Assembly (NCBI GenBank): GCA_017792465.1
Contig: CP051234.1
Location: 3,690,501 to 3,754,500 of the forward strand
Source: Filomicrobium sp.
GTDB lineage: Bacteria; Pseudomonadota; Alphaproteobacteria; Rhizobiales; Hyphomicrobiaceae
Length of the DNA: 64,000 nucleotides
Direction of reading: 5' to 3'
This document shows, piece after piece, positions 8,941 through 18,484 of the stretch. A program made the position numbers and the translations under genes. The notes under the pieces were generated by a model. The model did no database searches, was not told the DNA's origin, and was given only the letters and a program-made list of their open reading frames with translations. The first letter of the stretch is position 1. Each line of letters begins with the position of its first letter.

Positions 8941-11900
8941 GCGCTGACTTTCTGTGTGAGTTTGCCTTGGGGAACTGCGGCGGTTGTTGGTTCGCGAAAC
9001 CTCCGTCCCTCCCAGATGAGATAAACGACCGGGATGACGAAAAGTGTCAGGATCGTCGTGGACGCCATTCCGCCGAGCATGGGCAACGCGATCCGCCGCA
9101 TGACGTCGGAGCCTAAGCCTTCGGTGAAGAAGATCGGCGCGAGGCCTGCAACAATCGTCAAGACCGTCATCAGCTTAGGACGGACGCGCAAAGCGGCTCC
9201 CTTGATCACCGTTTCCTGCAGTTCAGCGAACGAGCGCGGGGGATGTTCGCGAACCTGCTGGTCGATATAGAGCAGCATCACGACTGCGGTCTCGACAGCA
9301 ATCCCGCCCAATGCGATGAAGCCGACGGCTACCGCGACCGACATATTGTATCCAGCAAGGTAGACCGCCCATAATCCGCCGATGAGGCCAAAGGGCAGCG
9401 ACAGCATGATTATCAGCGTGCGATCGAGCTTGCCGAAATGCAGCATCAAAAGGACGAAGATGGTGAGGACGACTGCGGGGATTGCGACTGTCAGCCTTTG
9501 GCGTGCCTCAAGCATCTGCTCGAATTGGCCTGACCAGGACACGGCATAGCTAGGTGGCAGATCGATGGATTGGGCGATGGCAGCCTGCGCATCAGCGACG
9601 TAGCTCCCGATGTCGCGGTCTGCGATGTCGACGAAGACCCAGCCGGTCAGCCGCGCATTTTCCGAACGTATCAGCGGCGGTCCGTCGACGTAGGCAATCT
9701 GGGCCAGCTCCGCCAGCGGGATATGCTGACCCGCCGGCGTTGGGATAAGGATTTCGCCGACCTGATCGGTGGTTTCGCGGAACGGGCGGTCGTAGCGCAG
9801 GATGATGTTGTAGCGCTCGCGCCCCTGCACGCTTTCTGCGAGCTTTTGTCCTCCCAATGCCGTCTGGATCACCGATTGGAAGACAGCCAGATCGATGTTG
9901 CGGCGTGCGAGCTCCCGGCGGTCGGGCCGGATTTCCATGTATTTTCCGCCTTGCACGCGGTCAGCAAACGCCGAACGGGTTCCGGGAACTTCCTTTGCGG
10001 CGGCTTCGATGGCCAGCGCGATGCGTTCGATAGTCGGGAGGTCGCTACCGGAGATCTTTATACCGATCGGCGTACGGATGCCGGTCGAGATCATGTCCAT
10101 GCGGATCTTGATCGGGTACCCCCATGAGTTGACGAGGCCCGGCAGCTTGGTGCGCTGGTCGAGTTCGGCAATGAGGTCCTTTTTCGTCAGGCCCGGCCGC
10201 CAGTCCTCTTGCGGCTTGAGCTTGATCCAGGTTTCGATCATCGAGATCGGTGCCGGATCAGTCGCCGTATCGGCACGGCCGAGCTTGCCGAAAACCCGGT
10301 CCACCTCCGGCACGGTGCCGATCAGTCTGTTGGTTTGCGCCAAGACCTCTTTCGCCTTGGTGATGGATACGCCCGGCAGCGTTGTCGGCATGTAGAGGAG
10401 TTCGCCCTCGTAGAGCGCCGGCATGAATTCGCTGCCTGTCTTTAAAAGTGGATAGGCAATGGAAGCAACGGCCGCAAGCGTCAGCGCAAGAATGAGCCAG
10501 CGCGTTTTCATTGCCAGCCGCAGGAGCGGCCGGTAGGCGGAAACAAAGAGCCAGTTAAGCGGGTTTTTCATCTCCTCGATGAGCCGCCCGCGCACGAGCC
10601 AGAGCATCAATACCGGAACGAGCGTCACTGACAGCAACGCCGCAAACGCCATCGCATAGGTCTTCGTAAATGCTAGCGGCGCGAACAGCCGGTAGCTTTG
10701 TCCGGTGAGCGCAAAAACGGGCAGGAACGAAACCGTGATGATGAGGAGCGAAAAAAAGAGGCCTGGGCCGACTTCCTTCGCCGCTTGAATGATTGCCGCG
10801 CGCCGCTCTTCGGGGCCGAGGCCGTCTGGCATCGTCGATAGCTTGCGATGGGCGTTTTCGACCATAACGATGGAGGCATCGACCATGGCGCCGATGGCAA
10901 TGGCAATGCCGCCAAGAGACATGATGTTGGCCGTCACGCCCTGCTCGGCCATGACGATGAACGCGGCGAACACGCCAAGAGGCAAGGTGATGATCGCCAC
11001 GAAGGCAGAGCGAACGTGGAGCAGGAACACGAAGCACACCAAGGCGACGACGATGCCCTCCTCGATGAGTTTCCATGTCAGATATTCGACGGCGCCGTTG
11101 ATCAGCGGCGAGCGGTCGTAGACGGTAACAATTTGCACGCCTTCAGGCAGACCGGCTTGAAGAGATGCGATTTTCTTTTTGACCCCTTCGATGACGTTGA
11201 GCGCATTTTCACCGGAGCGCATGACGATAATGCCGCCAACGACTTCGCCTTCGCCGCCAAGTTCGACAACGCCACGGCGCAGTTCGGGGCCCTCAACAAC
11301 GTTGGCGACATCGGTTAGCAACACCGGTGTGCCGCCCGCCGAATAGACGACGACATCCTTCAACTGCTCCAAGTTCTGGATGTATCCGGTCGAACGAATG
11401 ATGAGTTCGGTTTCAGCCTGCTCGATCACCCGGCCGCCGACTTCACTTGATGCGGCTTTGACGGCTTCCCGGATGCGGGACAGCGGCACGTTGTAAGCGC
11501 GAAGCCGGTTCGGATCGACGAGAACCTGATACTCTTTGACGAAGCCCCCGACAGACGCGACTTCCGAAACCCCGTGCACGGTGGCGAGTTCGAATTTCAA
11601 GAACCAATCCTGCAGCGAGCGCAGTTGCGCCAGATCCCGTTTGCCGGTGTGATCGACGAGGGCGTATTGATAGATCCAGCCGACCCCTGTCGCGTCCGGC
11701 CCGAGTTGCGGGTTTGCGTTTGCCGGCAGCGAGCCCGAGGCCGACGACAGAGCTTCGATTACGCGGGAGCGCGCCCAATATTGATCGACGCCATCTTCGA
11801 AGATCACGTAAACGAAACTGGTGCCAAAGAGGGAGAACCCGCGGACGGCCTTGGTGCGTGGCAGCCCGAGCAGTTTCGTCGACAACGGATAGGTGACGAG

Positions 11901-12137
11901 GTCCTCGACAATCTGCGGCGACTGCCCGGCAAACTCGGTTCTGATGATGACTTGCGTGTCGGTCAGATCGGGAATGGCATCGAGCGGCGTCTTCTTGATC
12001 GCAAGCCAGCCCATGAGGATGAGAGCCAGCGCGCCGACGAGAACCAAAAGCTGGTTTCTCACCGACCAATCGATGACGCCAGCAACGGCTGACTTTTGGG
12101 GATCGTGCCCGGTGAAATCGTTTGCTGAATTAGACAT
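8937..12137 (-). CDS. cusA: Heavy-metal efflux RND transporter, CusA/CzcA family
   Basis: 1066 aa, the normal length for heavy-metal RND pumps. The N-terminal TM1 is followed by KKTPLDAIPDLTDTQVIIRTEF, a CusA/CzcA signature, and by GLPRTKAVRGFSLFGTSFVYVIFEDG. Two large periplasmic loops and two TM bundles follow; TM4 carries GGIAIAIGAMVDASIVMVENAH, with the Asp/Glu used in proton coupling. It drives metal export from the periplasm with the CusB-like adaptor encoded just upstream. Context with CopC, CopD and CusF points to copper or silver as substrate. No outer-membrane factor is encoded nearby. Confidence 0.92.
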   Translation of the reverse strand: MSNSANDFTGHDPQKSAVAGVIDWSVRNQLLVLVGALALILMGWLAIKKTPLDAIPDLTDTQVIIRTEFAGQSPQIVEDLVTYPLSTKLLGLPRTKAVRGFSLFGTSFVYVIFEDGVDQYWARSRVIEALSSASGSLPANANPQLGPDATGVGWIYQYALVDHTGKRDLAQLRSLQDWFLKFELATVHGVSEVASVGGFVKEYQVLVDPNRLRAYNVPLSRIREAVKAASSEVGGRVIEQAETELIIRSTGYIQNLEQLKDVVVYSAGGTPVLLTDVANVVEGPELRRGVVELGGEGEVVGGIIVMRSGENALNVIEGVKKKIASLQAGLPEGVQIVTVYDRSPLINGAVEYLTWKLIEEGIVVALVCFVFLLHVRSAFVAIITLPLGVFAAFIVMAEQGVTANIMSLGGIAIAIGAMVDASIVMVENAHRKLSTMPDGLGPEERRAAIIQAAKEVGPGLFFSLLIITVSFLPVFALTGQSYRLFAPLAFTKTYAMAFAALLSVTLVPVLMLWLVRGRLIEEMKNPLNWLFVSAYRPLLRLAMKTRWLILALTLAAVASIAYPLLKTGSEFMPALYEGELLYMPTTLPGVSITKAKEVLAQTNRLIGTVPEVDRVFGKLGRADTATDPAPISMIETWIKLKPQEDWRPGLTKKDLIAELDQRTKLPGLVNSWGYPIKIRMDMISTGIRTPIGIKISGSDLPTIERIALAIEAAAKEVPGTRSAFADRVQGGKYMEIRPDRRELARRNIDLAVFQSVIQTALGGQKLAESVQGRERYNIILRYDRPFRETTDQVGEILIPTPAGQHIPLAELAQIAYVDGPPLIRSENARLTGWVFVDIADRDIGSYVADAQAAIAQSIDLPPSYAVSWSGQFEQMLEARQRLTVAIPAVVLTIFVLLMLHFGKLDRTLIIMLSLPFGLIGGLWAVYLAGYNMSVAVAVGFIALGGIAVETAVVMLLYIDQQVREHPPRSFAELQETVIKGAALRVRPKLMTVLTIVAGLAPIFFTEGLGSDVMRRIALPMLGGMASTTILTLFVIPVVYLIWEGRRFREPTTAAVPQGKLTQKVSA

Positions 12138-12167
12138 AGCTGCGCCTCCGATGCGCGTTGGCGCGTG

Positions 12168-13961
12168 CTAGTGATGGTGACCTGGCATTCCGGCACCTGC
12201 GTTGGCCGGCCGCTCGGCATCGGGCTGGGCGGCATGTGGTGCTCCGGCATCGGGCGGACCCGATGCAGCAGATGCTTTCGCGGGCGATGTCTCGGGCAGT
12301 TGGATCTGGGATGAGGCTCCTTTGCCGTATGGATTGAGGGGGCGGCCTTGCGTCTGGAACCACATGCGGCCGGAGGCCTGGTCCTTGAAAACAGAGAGCT
12401 TCTTTTCTCGATAATGCTGAGGTGCACCGTCGTGAACCCATGGCTCCAATGCTGCAACAAGCTCGGCCAGCGCGGCCTGCGTTTCGCTCTCTGTCCGGCT
12501 TGCCTGGGCCTTGCGGATGGCACTCACGGCATCGTCCATGATGAAGGCGAGCTTGGTGCGCTGGAAGGCTGGCCACAACAGCGTCTTCACTTCGATGGCC
12601 GGGTCGAGAAACTTCGGCTCGATCTCATAGCCGTCGATCAGCGCCTCGTGCAGATAGAGAGCGGCATCGACGAAATGATCGACCATTGCGAACTGCGATT
12701 TATCGAGTTGGAGAAGTGATAACGGCAGTTGCAGGCGTTCGAGCTTACGGAAACTCTCTCGCAAGGCGCTTTCTGAATCGATCAGGAACTGGCCGGATAC
12801 GACGATTTCGTCACCGGACTTGATCTCACCGGAGACCTCTGTCCAGCGGCCCGAGATCAGACCCGTCTTGACTGCTCGCGGCTCGAAGCGTCCGCCGCCA
12901 AGGGAAGCGACAACATAGCGTCCGGCTCCGCTCTTCAGAATGGCTTCTGAGGGAACGGCGAGGCGCTGCTGGCTGCCAACCTCGAAGGCGACGTCGGCAT
13001 AGGCGCCAGGCCGAAGCTGTCCGTCTTTGTTATCGAGCACCAAGCGCACCTGCCCGGTCCGGGTTTTTGCGTCAACCGTCGGGTAAACGTATTCGACGCG
13101 CGCGACGACCGTTCGGCCTGGAATGTTCGGGAAGGTGACGCGCGCCGGCGTTCCAGGTTCGATGAAAGTGAGATCCTTTTCCGAAACGCTGACCATCAGC
13201 CAGACCTGGGAATAGTCCTGGATGCGGGTTAGCATCGTCCCGCGCTTCACATAACTGCCGGGGCGCAGTTCGATCATTGCTACGGTCCCGGTTCTATCGG
13301 CGTAGAAAGGCACGAATTCCATTTCTTTGCCGCGCTCTTCCAACTCGCCAATGGCGCGCTCCTGCATGCCGAAGGCTTTCAGCCGGGTTTTGATGGAGCT
13401 TATGCGAGTCCGGTTGGCGCCCTTCAATGCATCGAGGTAATCGCGCTGCGAGACGATGAATTCGGGCGCGTACATGGTGAAGAGCAGATCGCCTTCCTTG
13501 ACCTGATCCCCAACCGCGCGGATGCGCAGATCCTCGATCCAGGCTTCGGTACGCGCCGACATTTCCGTTTGCATCCGCTCGTTCTCAGCCACCAGTCCGA
13601 AGCTGCGGATGATGCGGCCGAAACTGGTTTGTTCGGCCTTTGCGATGCGAACGCCCATGGTCTGCAGAGTCTCGGGAGCGACGACAATGGCGGTGCGCTC
13701 TTGGCCCGCGGATGAGGCATTTGAGTCGCCGCCGGTTTCGAGCTTTACGAGGTCCATTCCGCAGATTGGACACACGCCGGCTTCGTCGGCGATGTAATGG
13801 GGATGCATCGGGCACGTCCACTTGAGGTTGCCCTTTTTGCTGTCGGCTGGACTGGAGGAATTGGGCGCATCTGCCGCGTGCGCAGGACCATGGCTGCTGA
13901 GGGGCAGCAAGAGGCAGAGCAGGCCTGCCAGTATCAGGAAGTGCTTCATCTTAAGACCCAT
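12168..13961 (-). CDS. cusB: CusB-like RND periplasmic adaptor with heavy-metal-binding domain
   Basis: 597 aa from the ATG at 13961, or four residues less from 13949; the open frame reaches 14114 but would overlap the upstream gene. A signal sequence (MKHFLILAGLLCLLLPLSSHG) is followed by a metal-binding module CPMHPHYIADEAGVCPICGMDL, then the membrane-fusion core with lipoyl-like and beta-barrel parts (SYVKRGTMLTRIQDYSQVWLMVSV, RPGAYADVAFEV). After about residue 420 there is an extra helical domain seen in some copper adaptors, ending in a His-rich tail (GMPGHHH). It links the CusA-like pump to an outer-membrane channel. There is a 30-nt gap to cusA. Confidence 0.88.
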   Translation of the reverse strand: MGLKMKHFLILAGLLCLLLPLSSHGPAHAADAPNSSSPADSKKGNLKWTCPMHPHYIADEAGVCPICGMDLVKLETGGDSNASSAGQERTAIVVAPETLQTMGVRIAKAEQTSFGRIIRSFGLVAENERMQTEMSARTEAWIEDLRIRAVGDQVKEGDLLFTMYAPEFIVSQRDYLDALKGANRTRISSIKTRLKAFGMQERAIGELEERGKEMEFVPFYADRTGTVAMIELRPGSYVKRGTMLTRIQDYSQVWLMVSVSEKDLTFIEPGTPARVTFPNIPGRTVVARVEYVYPTVDAKTRTGQVRLVLDNKDGQLRPGAYADVAFEVGSQQRLAVPSEAILKSGAGRYVVASLGGGRFEPRAVKTGLISGRWTEVSGEIKSGDEIVVSGQFLIDSESALRESFRKLERLQLPLSLLQLDKSQFAMVDHFVDAALYLHEALIDGYEIEPKFLDPAIEVKTLLWPAFQRTKLAFIMDDAVSAIRKAQASRTESETQAALAELVAALEPWVHDGAPQHYREKKLSVFKDQASGRMWFQTQGRPLNPYGKGASSQIQLPETSPAKASAASGPPDAGAPHAAQPDAERPANAGAGMPGHHH

Positions 13962-14053
13962 GAAGATATCGGAATTCCGCGCGCAAGCGCAGTGACGCGA
14001 CCGCAATTCGCCCACTGCCGGGCGACGGTCGCTCAATCGATCTTCAAAGGGAT

Positions 14054-14518
14054 TTAGATGCGCAGGCGGGCATTGCGCGCGACAAGGCGTGCCGCGCCAC
14101 TTGCCGATGTCCAACTCTGTTCAGGTGGCCCGGTTGGCCAATAGGCCGGGATCTCTGCACGCAAGGCGTTAATCGTATCAGCGTGTAGCCCATATCGGAC
14201 GGGAACGGCAACCTGCTTCGGCGGCAAATCGTTCGAAGCTAATTTTGGAACGATCTTTTGAGAAACCAGCTCAAGGCATGTGGCGATGCAGGCCGCAACC
14301 GGGTTGCCCGGGGTGTGTGCCACGCCATGGTGGGCGGGCCGGTTTGCTGTTTGCTCCGCAGTAAGATGAGCATGGTGCGGACTAGCGGGCGCTGTTGAAA
14401 CCAGAGCCGGTGCGTCGAGTTTCAGCGTTGGCGCATTCGCAAAATAGCCAGCTGCAACGCTCATCCAGGCAAGGACGGCGCAGCAAACGTATCCAACGAT
14501 GGATCGCGATGGCATCAT
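14054..14518 (-). CDS. His-rich membrane-anchored/secreted protein, first gene of copper operon
   Basis: 154 aa; a hydrophobic N-terminus (about residues 8-26) is followed by a His-rich stretch HHAHLTAEQTANRPAHHGVAH and a Cys pair in CIATCLEL. This resembles small DUF2946/CopL-like proteins often found with copper-resistance genes, but the match is by pattern only. It lies about 90 nt upstream of the cusB-like start and directly behind the MerR-type promoter, so it is the leading gene of the operon. A role in periplasmic copper binding or sensing is inferred. Confidence 0.55.
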   Translation of the reverse strand: MMPSRSIVGYVCCAVLAWMSVAAGYFANAPTLKLDAPALVSTAPASPHHAHLTAEQTANRPAHHGVAHTPGNPVAACIATCLELVSQKIVPKLASNDLPPKQVAVPVRYGLHADTINALRAEIPAYWPTGPPEQSWTSASGAARLVARNARLRI

Positions 14519-14547
14519 GCGGGCTCGGCTTTCTCCATAGCTTGTAA

Positions 14548-14578
14548 ACTAGATGACCCCGATGGTGCGATGGGTCAA
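14548..14578 (-). promoter_or_regulatory. MerR-type promoter of the copper operon (19-bp spacer)
   Basis: On the minus strand, TTGACC (14578-14573) and TCTAGT (14553-14548) are separated by exactly 19 bp, the over-long spacing used by MerR/CueR-family activators. The spacer region carries a dyad, TGACCC (14554-14559) with GGGTCA (14572-14577). Predicted transcription would start about 20-25 nt before the His-rich gene. No MerR-family gene is in the window. Confidence 0.5.
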
Positions 14579-14778
14579 GTGGAATTGAAGTCACAGGCGC
14601 CACGTTTACGTTACCCGACCGCGCTGCTTCTGTCAGCGAGGGCAGGGAGTGGGGCCGCTTACCGCTTCGTCGCGACTGTATTGCGGGCAGGAGATCGGAG
14701 GAGGCGGGTTTCCCCAGCTGCATCGATTGATCGTGAGGTGGGCGCCATTAATTGCAGTCATGCATCAATGTTTGATAC

Positions 14779-15225
14779 TTATTTGCGAACCTCGTTGAAC
14801 CAGAGCGCGCAGCGGTATTTGTAAGTAATCTCCTCGCCCGCCGCGATGTCGTTGAGGGCGTAAAGTTCGGCGATCCAGCCGCATGACCCACCGTCCAGAA
14901 AACGGACATGCGCGTTGGGCCGATCTGCGTGGTTACAAAGACTGGGCAGTCCCAGGACCATGAGGCCTGCCTCCTTGGAACGCGGGTGCTCGAAATAAAA
15001 ATCTCCAAGCGGCTGCATGGCGTCCAAGGCCTTGGCTTGGTCTTGCGAGATGTCGACCGTGCAAGCGCGCTCGATGATTTCACCGCCTGCAATGGGGGCT
15101 GCCGCAAACAGTCCGCGACCGCGGCCGGGGGACGTGCCTGGAACGGCTTTGATGGTGCGCACGCCCCAATCCAGGATTTCTGGTCTGTCGTTCTGATTGG
15201 AAGGCTTTCCTAGAAACTCGGTCAT
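14779..15225 (-). CDS. SET-domain protein, last gene of the kamA operon
   Basis: 148 aa from the ATG at 15225, two bases after the stop of the HDAC fusion gene; longer open frame upstream is overlap only. SET-domain signatures are present in order: GRGLFAAAPIAGGEII, SLCNHADRPNAHVRF (the NHxxxPN S-adenosylmethionine/pseudoknot motif) and AAGEEITYKYR (like the GEELxxDY motif). SET proteins methylate lysine side chains using SAM. In this operon, next to a lysine 2,3-aminomutase and acyl/deacyl domains, a small-molecule or peptide amine is a plausible target, but this is inference. No post-SET Cys cluster is seen. Confidence 0.8.
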   Translation of the reverse strand: MTEFLGKPSNQNDRPEILDWGVRTIKAVPGTSPGRGRGLFAAAPIAGGEIIERACTVDISQDQAKALDAMQPLGDFYFEHPRSKEAGLMVLGLPSLCNHADRPNAHVRFLDGGSCGWIAELYALNDIAAGEEITYKYRCALWFNEVRK

Positions 15226-15227
15226 CG

Positions 15228-17498
15228 TCAAAGACTCTTTACGTAGATGATCTTGTTGTCGCCGGAGCGATAGAAGTCGGGAAGCTCCGCGACCTTGCGG
15301 AAGCCGGTCCGCTTGTAGAACGCGCGCGTTGGCGCGTAGCTTTCTTGGGATGAAGTATCGACGTAGACGTGCTTGCCACCGGCCTGCCGGATCGCCTCCT
15401 CGGATTTGGCAAGAAGCTGACGGCCTATGCCGTGGCCCTGCGTATCGACGCCGACGACGATCCAATAAAGATCGAACGAGGTATCGGTCGCTGGTGTCGG
15501 ACCGTAACAGGCATACCCGATAGTCCGGTCGTCCATTTGCGCGAGGATGAACTCGTAACCGGAGGCCCGGCCTTTGGCGATGCGCTCTTCGACGAGTTCG
15601 ACGGCGATGCCGGTCTCGGCGGCCGTGAACTTATCGGTCGAAGCGACAAGAGTGCGGATCGCTTCGATGTCGGTTGTCGTCACCGTGTCGATGAACGTGA
15701 GGGGGACCGGTGCTCCCTTTTTGGCTTTCGTTTTTCGTTCAGAAGGTTTGCGCTGGGGCGGGCCGGCTTCGGCCATGCCGGCAGCCAGTCCGTTGAAGAA
15801 ATTGCGGGCGTTGGTGCCAAGCGTACGAATGCGGTAGCCGCCTTCCTGGATGACGACCGTCGGGATGCCTGCCGCACCGATCATGTGGCCGAGCTTGACG
15901 AAGTCAGCGGCCTCGTTCGACCAGGTGCCGGTCGGATCAGCTTTGGCGGTATCGAAGCCCATCGACACGACAAGAAAGCTGGGATCGTGACGGGCGATGC
16001 GCACCAGAGCCTGGGCAACCGCGGCGCGGTGCTCTTCCGGTGAGATTTGCTCATCAAGCGCAAGGTTGACGTTGAAGCCAGCCCCGCGGCCTCGGCCCCG
16101 CTCATCGGGAAAGCCGGTGAAATAGGGATAGGCAAAACTCGGGTGGCCGTGGACGGAGACGGTCAGCACATCGTCGCGCTCATAGAAGATGTCTTGCTGG
16201 CCGTTGCCGTGGTGATAGTCGATATCGAGAATTGCGACTTTGCCCTGTCGCGAGAGGTAATGCGCGGCAATCGCCGAATTGCAAAAGTAGCAGAAGCCGC
16301 CGAATGTGCGGTGCTCTGCGTGGTGGCCGGGCGGGCGCACCAAGGCATAGGCAAGCGGCCGGCCTTTGAGGACTTCGTCGGCTGCCGTCAGCGCACAATC
16401 GACCGCGTGACGGGCGGCTGGATAAGCGTTGCGGTTGATTGGGGTGAACGTGTCGATGCACCAGTAGCCGGAAAGGACGCTACGCTCCTTGGGCTGGCGC
16501 GTGGCGTTTCGAACCGGGAACACATAAGGGTAAACCGATTTCTTTTCGGGCGCCTCCGAGCAGGCCTGCTTGATGTATTCGACGAGGCCGCCGTCGTGGA
16601 CCTCCCTGATGAAGCGGTCGGGGAAGTCGCGTGCCGGCATCGCCTCGAACAAATCGGTCTTGAGGATTTCGCGCTCGATGGCCGCCACGCGGACTGGCGC
16701 CTCGACGTAGCCGCGCTCGCGGATGTGGTGGATCGAGTGGCGGTCGTTGACGATGAGCGCAATCGGCTTTTCGAGTTTCGGCTTGATGCGCTTGGGTTGC
16801 AGCTTGTCGGAGTAGCGCGGCTCGCGCAGGAAATAGCGCCCGGTCTTAACCGACGCGGTGACCTCGTCGATATAGCCCGGCGGACAGATCTCGGCATACT
16901 TGCGCTCCAGAATTGCCTGCACAATCGTCGAGAGCGATTTCGCTGAAGGGAGTTTGAATTTTCCCAGCCCGTCGAAGACCAGGTAGGGGCTATCGGTGTC
17001 GCCGTCCTTGACCGGTGTTTCGTAGGCCGTTCCCATGATTGGACGGGCGCCGTAGCGCTCATAGAACTTGAGGCGCTGGGCGTTTTGGCGGCGGATCTTT
17101 GGATCGGGACTGAGGCGCGGATCGTCCGGCAGGCATTCGTAGTAGAGCCCTTTCGCGCCAAGCTGCAGAGCTTCCTCGCGCACGACCTGATAGAGGTGCG
17201 CGCCAAGGCCACCGCCAGTGCGACCCGGGGCAGCCGAGATCGTTTCCAGGTAGGCGAAGTTCAGATCGGGCACGTTGAGCAGGATGGCAAAGGCTTTGAC
17301 CTGGCCTTTGGAGTCCTCGCTTACCAGTAGCTCGGTCACGAAGCGGTACTTCAGAGGATCGGTGAGTTGCTCGGGAAGCTTGGCGACATCGGCTTCGGCC
17401 ATCAGCGGGAATTGCGCGCGCATGATGGCTTGGACTTCTTCGAGTGTGGCTTCATCCGTTTTTGTACTGCTACCGCGCAGGCGGCGGATCTTGATCAT
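15228..17498 (-). CDS. GNAT - histone-deacetylase-family - GNAT fusion protein
   Basis: 756 aa, three domains. An N-terminal GNAT-like acetyltransferase (about 1-175; APGRTGGGLGAHLYQ is the acetyl-CoA loop), a central HDAC/acetylpolyamine amidohydrolase domain (about 225-575) with RPPGHHAEHRTFGGFCYFCN and the zinc-site DIDYHHGNGQQD plus SMGFDTAKADPTG, a Lys-rich linker, and a C-terminal GNAT domain (about 605-756; VDTQGHGIGRQLL, FYKRTGF). The catalytic His pair and Zn ligands are intact, so both acetylation and deacetylation activities are expected. Its start overlaps the preceding ATP-grasp stop by one base (TGATG). Bacterial members of this HDAC family act on acetylated small amines, so a diamine or beta-lysine type substrate fits the kamA context. 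Confidence 0.85.
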   Translation of the reverse strand: MIKIRRLRGSSTKTDEATLEEVQAIMRAQFPLMAEADVAKLPEQLTDPLKYRFVTELLVSEDSKGQVKAFAILLNVPDLNFAYLETISAAPGRTGGGLGAHLYQVVREEALQLGAKGLYYECLPDDPRLSPDPKIRRQNAQRLKFYERYGARPIMGTAYETPVKDGDTDSPYLVFDGLGKFKLPSAKSLSTIVQAILERKYAEICPPGYIDEVTASVKTGRYFLREPRYSDKLQPKRIKPKLEKPIALIVNDRHSIHHIRERGYVEAPVRVAAIEREILKTDLFEAMPARDFPDRFIREVHDGGLVEYIKQACSEAPEKKSVYPYVFPVRNATRQPKERSVLSGYWCIDTFTPINRNAYPAARHAVDCALTAADEVLKGRPLAYALVRPPGHHAEHRTFGGFCYFCNSAIAAHYLSRQGKVAILDIDYHHGNGQQDIFYERDDVLTVSVHGHPSFAYPYFTGFPDERGRGRGAGFNVNLALDEQISPEEHRAAVAQALVRIARHDPSFLVVSMGFDTAKADPTGTWSNEAADFVKLGHMIGAAGIPTVVIQEGGYRIRTLGTNARNFFNGLAAGMAEAGPPQRKPSERKTKAKKGAPVPLTFIDTVTTTDIEAIRTLVASTDKFTAAETGIAVELVEERIAKGRASGYEFILAQMDDRTIGYACYGPTPATDTSFDLYWIVVGVDTQGHGIGRQLLAKSEEAIRQAGGKHVYVDTSSQESYAPTRAFYKRTGFRKVAELPDFYRSGDNKIIYVKSL

Positions 17499-18478
17499 CA
17501 GGCCATGACTTTCGAATTCTGGACTGCGACATCGACAATTGAGGAAATGATGTCGTCGTAGGTGAGCCCGGCTTCGGCTGCCGCGGCGGCAAAGCCGGCA
17601 TCGGGGGCAAGGCAGGGGTTTGCATTGGCTTCGAGAACATAGACCTTGCCGTTGTCTCCGACCCTGAAATCGACGCGGGCATAGCCGGACAAGCCGAGGG
17701 CGTGCCAGGTGGCGAGGCTCAGTTCGCGGATTTCATCGGCGAGGTTGGGTTCCATGCGTTCAAGGCCGAAGCGGCGCACCATGTCATGATAGGAGGGGGC
17801 CGCTGCATCCCACTTGGCGGCAAAATCGACGATGGGACGTGTGCTTTCCGGGAGTCTGGAAAAGTCGATTTCGGCAATGGGAAGGACACCGGGACCAGCC
17901 CGCGTCTCGATAACCGAAACGTTGAACTCGCGCCCGGCGATATACTCTTCGGCAAAGAATCGGCCGCCGAATTCAGCTTCGCGGCGGGCGATTTCGGATT
18001 TCGCTTCGCGGCCGGTGACAACAGAGCCCTCATCCATGCCGAGCGAGCCATGCTCGTCGATGGATTTGACGATCACTGTCTCGGTGGCAGGCACCATCTC
18101 ACCGGCGAACCAAAATTCCGGAGTGGTAATGCCGTCGTTGGCCAGAAGCTCCTTAGTCGAGATTTTGCTGTTGGCGACGACGTAAGCAGATCCGCTGGCG
18201 CCTGTCGTGACGAGACCAAGCTCTTCCAGTCGGATCGGAGCTTCTTCTGCTCTGGCAGCTTTTCCGCCAAGCGCCTCGACGAGGTTGAAAACTGCATAAG
18301 GTTTGCGTGCCGGCAACTGGTCGAGGGCCGTCAGGCCGGGCCGAACGGTCAGAATTTCGGTCGCAAAGCCGAGGTGCGACAACGACCGGGCCACCGCCTT
18401 AGCGGTGTCGATCGTATCCTGCTCGTCGGGGCGGTCGAGTGCCGCCCCGTGGATCACGGGCACAAAGAGAGCTGTCAT
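17498..18478 (-). CDS. ATP-grasp ligase (D-Ala-D-Ala ligase-like), second copy
   Basis: 326 aa. It has the ATP-grasp layout of D-Ala-D-Ala ligase relatives: an N-terminal domain with FNLVEALGGKA, a central ETVIVKSIDEHGSLGMDEGSVV phosphate-binding region, EEYIAGREFNVSVIE, and the metal-binding C-terminus YARVDFRVGDNGKVYVLEANANPCL. Such enzymes join a carboxylate to an amine with ATP. It follows the first ATP-grasp gene after 6 nt and overlaps the HDAC fusion. Together the two ligases imply formation of at least two amide or peptide bonds. Not likely to be the cell-wall Ddl, given its place in this operon. Confidence 0.8.
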   Translation of the reverse strand: MTALFVPVIHGAALDRPDEQDTIDTAKAVARSLSHLGFATEILTVRPGLTALDQLPARKPYAVFNLVEALGGKAARAEEAPIRLEELGLVTTGASGSAYVVANSKISTKELLANDGITTPEFWFAGEMVPATETVIVKSIDEHGSLGMDEGSVVTGREAKSEIARREAEFGGRFFAEEYIAGREFNVSVIETRAGPGVLPIAEIDFSRLPESTRPIVDFAAKWDAAAPSYHDMVRRFGLERMEPNLADEIRELSLATWHALGLSGYARVDFRVGDNGKVYVLEANANPCLAPDAGFAAAAAEAGLTYDDIISSIVDVAVQNSKVMA

Positions 18479-18484
18479 TCCGCT

